Shown: piece after piece, positions 4,058 through 7,012 of the stretch
Layout of the letters: every line of letters starts with the position of its first letter
Position numbering within the stretch: position 1 is the first letter of the stretch
NCBI GenBank assembly: GCA_020059425.1
Contig: JAGVCD010000024.1
Coordinates: forward strand, 1 to 7,012
Source of the DNA: Chamaesiphon sp.
Lineage (GTDB): Bacteria; Cyanobacteriota; Cyanobacteriia; Cyanobacteriales; Chamaesiphonaceae
Direction of reading: 5' to 3'
DNA: 7,012 nt
The notes under the pieces: generated by a model
Databases searched by the model: none
Told to the model about the DNA's origin: nothing
The model's input: the letters and a program-made list of their open reading frames with translations, nothing else
Position numbers and translations under genes: made by a program

Positions 4058-6531
4058 AATCTCTGCAATCTGATGTCATCAATCATTCATCAATCACGAT
4101 AACTAACTTGGTAGAAGTGTTAGTCGATTGTCCAGGTTTAGAAGGGCTGTATACTTACCAAAGACCACCGGGCACTGATATCCAGGCTGGGGATATTGTC
4201 TCTGTGCCTTTTGGAAATCGCACTCTGGGTGGAATTGTGGTGCGGCTCATGAACCAACTGCCGCTGGGCTTGGCGGTGGAGCAAATTAAAGAGGTGAGCG
4301 AAGTCGTCTGCACTGGCTTTTTCTCGATCGATTACTGGGATTTATTATTACGAGTCGCCGATTATTACCATACGCCCCTGCTTCAGGTGATTCGGATTGC
4401 TCTGCCACCAGGAATTTTGAGCAGATCCCAGCGTCGGGTGCGGCTCATTGCTAAGAAACAGCTGATTGAACAGTCCTTGCCCAACTTGAATACGACGGCT
4501 CGGCAGCTGTTAACGTTGTTGCAAGCTAGCCCCGATGGCGATTACACTTGGCAGTTCTTAACTCGCAAAGTACGCAATAGTCGATCGGGGATGCAACAAC
4601 TCCACAAATTAAAGCTGGTAGCTTCTTATATCGAGCGCCCCAAACTAGCCAAACCTAAGCAACAACAGGTAATTATTCTGACCGGTAATCCGCGCAATTT
4701 AGAATTAACTAGTCGCCAAAAAGAAATTTTGCTGTGTTTGCAGCAACAAAGCGGTGAAATGCTCTGGTCAGAATTTCAAAAACTGGCTCGTACTAGTAAA
4801 AGTGCCATGGATCGGTTGGCGAGTGATGGCTATGTGCAGATTGTTGATCGAGAGATTTTGCGCCGAGATCAAACTGCTGGCATTTGGCAAGAAGATGTCC
4901 AACATCAGTTAACTGCCGATCAGGCTCAGGCGATCGACAAAATCGAAAAATTATTGCAGACCTCCACCACAATTTTGTTGCATGGAGTCACGGGTTCCGG
5001 GAAAACCGAGGTCTATCTACGCACCATTCAAACCGTGCTAAATCAGCAGCAATCGGTATTAATGTTGGTACCAGAAATTGGTCTCACCCCCCAACTAACC
5101 GATCGGTTTCGGGCACGGTTTGGCGACCGAGTGCTGGTCTATCACAGTGCTTTGAGCGATGGTGAACGCTATGATACCTGGCGACAGATGCTCTTGCCCC
5201 ATCCCCAGATTATTATTGGCACCAGATCGGCGATCTTTGCGCCATTGCCCAACTTGGGGTTAATCGTGCTGGATGAAGAGCATGACGGTAGCTTTAAACA
5301 AGATCAACCGATGCCGACCTACCACGCCCGGTTGGTGGCTGAGTGGCGATCAACATTTGCCAACTGTCCAGTGGTATTGGGTTCGGCCACTCCGGCCTTA
5401 GAAAGTTGGCTAGCCGCTGCCGATCGCCCAAATTGGCACTATCTCTCTTTACCCGAACGGGTGACTGGCCGTGATCTGCCGAGGGTAGATGTGGTGGATA
5501 TGCGCGAAGAACTGAAAAGCGGCAATCGATCGATCTTCAGTCAATCACTACAAACAGCACTAGCTGATCTAAAGTCTGGTCAAGAGCAAGCCATTTTGTT
5601 CATTCATCGGCGCGGCCATAGTACTTTTGTAAGTTGTCGGGCTTGCGGCAATACCTTAGACTGTCCCCACTGTGATGTATCTTTGGCTTACCATCAACAC
5701 TCGGTGGATAGCAATAACCAGCCCCTGTTGCGCTGTCACTACTGTAACCATTTGGCCGTCCAGCCCAAACGCTGCCCCATTTGCGATTCACCCCAACTCA
5801 AATTTTTTGGCAGTGGCACTCAAAAAGTGACCGAAGAATTAGCCAAAAGCTGTCCAGAACTGCGCTGCTTACGGTTTGATAGCGATACCACCCGCAACAA
5901 AGGCGCTCATCGGAAAATATTGACCAGCTTTGCCCAGGGGGAAGCCGATGTGCTGGTGGGTACCCAGATGCTCGCCAAGGGTATCGACTTGCCCCAAGTG
6001 ACCCTGGTGGGCATCGTCACCGCTGATGGACTTTTGAACATGCCGGACTATCGATCGGCTGAACGAACATTTCAGGTTTTAACCCAGGTAGCCGGGCGTT
6101 GTGGGCGGGGCGAACAGCCCGGTCGGGCTATTTTACAAACCTACAATCCAGAACATCCTACAATTCAGGCCGTGCGCAGCCAAAATTATCAGCAGTTTAT
6201 TGATAAGGAATTGGTGGCTCGTCAGGAGTGGGCTTATCCCCCCTATGGTCGGATTGTACTACTGCGCTTTAGTAGTGCCGATGCCGAGTTAGTAGAAGCA
6301 GTTACCGAACGGGTGGCTGAGCAATTGATTGCCGTGGCCGTCGATCGATACCAAGTATTAGGTCCCACCCCCGCTGTCGTAATGCGCGTAGCCAATCGGT
6401 ATCGCTGGCAGATTATGTTAAAGTACTGGCCAGAAGCATCGATTCAAATACCAGATGTAGCTAGTATTTACGATAGTTTGGGCGACAAAGTAAGTATGTC
6501 GATCGATGTAGAACCGTTAAACTTTTTGTAG
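4027..6531 (+). CDS. priA: Primosomal protein N' (PriA), replication-restart helicase
   Basis: PriA is the 3'-to-5' DNA helicase that recognises stalled forks and D-loops and reloads the replicative helicase. The 834-residue product has an N-terminal 3'-DNA-binding domain (about 26-125, including DCPGLEGLYTY and GDIVSVPFGNR) and a winged-helix region with a linker (to about 290). The first helicase lobe has Walker A GVTGSGKT (320-327), GTRSAIFAP (398-406), Walker B DEEH (416-419) and GSATPALES (452-460). Two zinc sites are built from four Cys-x2-Cys pairs at 537/540, 546/549, 570/573 and 583/586. The second lobe has GTQMLAKGIDLP (645-656) and the QVAGRCGRG motif VI (687-695). The C-terminal domain runs from about 730. 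All catalytic and metal residues are present. Conservation begins near residue 26, so GTG 4027 and ATG 4054 (codon 10) are both possible starts. The stop is 18 bases from trpF, suggesting co-transcription. Confidence 0.97.
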   Translation: MGSVAQPFSMKSLQSDVINHSSITITNLVEVLVDCPGLEGLYTYQRPPGTDIQAGDIVSVPFGNRTLGGIVVRLMNQLPLGLAVEQIKEVSEVVCTGFFSIDYWDLLLRVADYYHTPLLQVIRIALPPGILSRSQRRVRLIAKKQLIEQSLPNLNTTARQLLTLLQASPDGDYTWQFLTRKVRNSRSGMQQLHKLKLVASYIERPKLAKPKQQQVIILTGNPRNLELTSRQKEILLCLQQQSGEMLWSEFQKLARTSKSAMDRLASDGYVQIVDREILRRDQTAGIWQEDVQHQLTADQAQAIDKIEKLLQTSTTILLHGVTGSGKTEVYLRTIQTVLNQQQSVLMLVPEIGLTPQLTDRFRARFGDRVLVYHSALSDGERYDTWRQMLLPHPQIIIGTRSAIFAPLPNLGLIVLDEEHDGSFKQDQPMPTYHARLVAEWRSTFANCPVVLGSATPALESWLAAADRPNWHYLSLPERVTGRDLPRVDVVDMREELKSGNRSIFSQSLQTALADLKSGQEQAILFIHRRGHSTFVSCRACGNTLDCPHCDVSLAYHQHSVDSNNQPLLRCHYCNHLAVQPKRCPICDSPQLKFFGSGTQKVTEELAKSCPELRCLRFDSDTTRNKGAHRKILTSFAQGEADVLVGTQMLAKGIDLPQVTLVGIVTADGLLNMPDYRSAERTFQVLTQVAGRCGRGEQPGRAILQTYNPEHPTIQAVRSQNYQQFIDKELVARQEWAYPPYGRIVLLRFSSADAELVEAVTERVAEQLIAVAVDRYQVLGPTPAVVMRVANRYRWQIMLKYWPEASIQIPDVASIYDSLGDKVSMSIDVEPLNFL

Positions 6532-6549
6532 ATCTGGTAGTAAAATCTG

Positions 6550-7012
6550 ATGCGAATCAAAATCTGTGGCATTACTAAATTAGAGCAAGGACAAGCGATC
6601 GCCAAGCTGGGAGCCACCGACCTAGGATTTATCTGTGTAGCGGCTTCACCACGCTATATGAACAATGAACAATTAGCAGAATTGGTGCCACCGTTAGCCC
6701 CACTAGTGAACTGCGTAGGCGTATTTGCCGATGCGACGATCGCCACAGTGGTGGAGACAACTCAGATTGCCAATTTCGGCTCCGTGCAATTACATGGTCA
6801 GGAAACCTTGGCTTACTGCCAAGAACTCCGGCAACAATTAGGGACAATTGAAATTATTAAGGCTTGGCGAATCAAAAGTAACGAAGATTTACAAGCGATC
6901 GATCGGTATAGTACGGTAGTTGATACCCTGCTGTTAGATGCCTATCATCCCGAAGCTTTGGGCGGCACCGGACATACCTTAGACTGGCCGGAGTTAATAG
7001 AATTTCAACCAA
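6550..7012 (+). CDS. trpF: Phosphoribosylanthranilate isomerase (TrpF), N-terminal 154 residues, cut by window edge
   Basis: TrpF converts N-(5-phosphoribosyl)anthranilate to 1-(o-carboxyphenylamino)-1-deoxyribulose 5-phosphate in tryptophan synthesis, on a cytosolic beta/alpha barrel. The frame begins MRIKICGIT, with the catalytic base Cys6. It continues with DLGFICV and SPRY (24-36), VNCVGVFAD (53-61), VQLHG (79-83), KAWRI (104-108), and LLLDAY with the general acid Asp130. The phosphate-binding GGTG (138-141) is followed by LDW. The usual length is a little over 200 residues, so the last quarter is missing beyond the window. ATG 6550 is fixed by the conserved MRIKICG start; the upstream region has only a weak ribosome site. 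It begins 18 bases after the priA stop with no terminator between. No other trp gene is in view, consistent with the scattered trp genes of cyanobacteria. A perfect HIP1 octamer (6595-6602) lies inside it. Confidence 0.96.
   Translation, partial: MRIKICGITKLEQGQAIAKLGATDLGFICVAASPRYMNNEQLAELVPPLAPLVNCVGVFADATIATVVETTQIANFGSVQLHGQETLAYCQELRQQLGTIEIIKAWRIKSNEDLQAIDRYSTVVDTLLLDAYHPEALGGTGHTLDWPELIEFQP
6595..6602. repeat. HIP1 palindrome GCGATCGC
   Basis: This is the only perfect copy of the cyanobacterial highly iterated palindrome that I found in the window. It lies within trpF. The hexamer core CGATCG is much more common, with 20 copies found by eye. Confidence 0.8.

Noticed and set aside
4884..6292. 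Several 60-90 codon frames on both strands inside priA
   Set aside because: All lie in alternative frames of an intact, well-conserved helicase gene and read as low-quality protein.
6629..6847. A 72-codon minus-strand frame opposite trpF
   Set aside because: It is the antisense shadow of a conserved gene with no ribosome site or recognisable product.

Overview
The window is cyanobacterial chromosome. The clearest marker is psaE, a photosystem I subunit found only in oxygenic phototrophs. A second sign is the large excess of CGATCG, the core of the cyanobacterial HIP1 repeat: I counted 20 copies by eye, against fewer than two expected by chance at even base composition. I cannot name the genus from this sequence.

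Minus-strand block (1-3925, read right to left). The genes in transcription order are a small two-helix DUF5654-type membrane protein (3635-3925), a SAM-dependent methyltransferase (2366-3274), a membrane-anchored protein of unknown function (1133-2350), a 75-residue membrane peptide (793-1020), psaE (460-711), and the start of mutM (1-380, cut by the window edge). The methyltransferase and the 405-codon gene are 15 bases apart and look co-transcribed. psaE followed by mutM is an arrangement I recall from other cyanobacteria. The gap between them holds a stem-loop that could end or attenuate psaE transcripts. A 118-bp hairpin-rich element with 19-bp terminal inverted repeats (3466-3583) sits between the DUF5654 gene and the methyltransferase. 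It looks like a miniature transposon (MITE).

Plus-strand block (4027-7012). A complete priA (primosomal replication-restart helicase, all helicase motifs and both zinc sites intact) is followed after 18 bases by trpF (phosphoribosylanthranilate isomerase), which runs off the right edge. The two are probably one transcript. priA and the DUF5654 gene diverge from a 101-bp intergenic region. The priA start is ambiguous: a near-perfect Shine-Dalgarno lies unusually far upstream, and a 10-codon frame ends in an ATGA overlap with an in-frame internal ATG.

Most of the window is housekeeping and photosynthesis genes with no defence, CRISPR, phage or secondary-metabolite system. The less explained part is the AT-rich middle (about 1133-3600) with the methyltransferase, the unknown membrane protein and the MITE-like element. 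It may be acquired or fast-evolving, but nothing in it demonstrates a new system.
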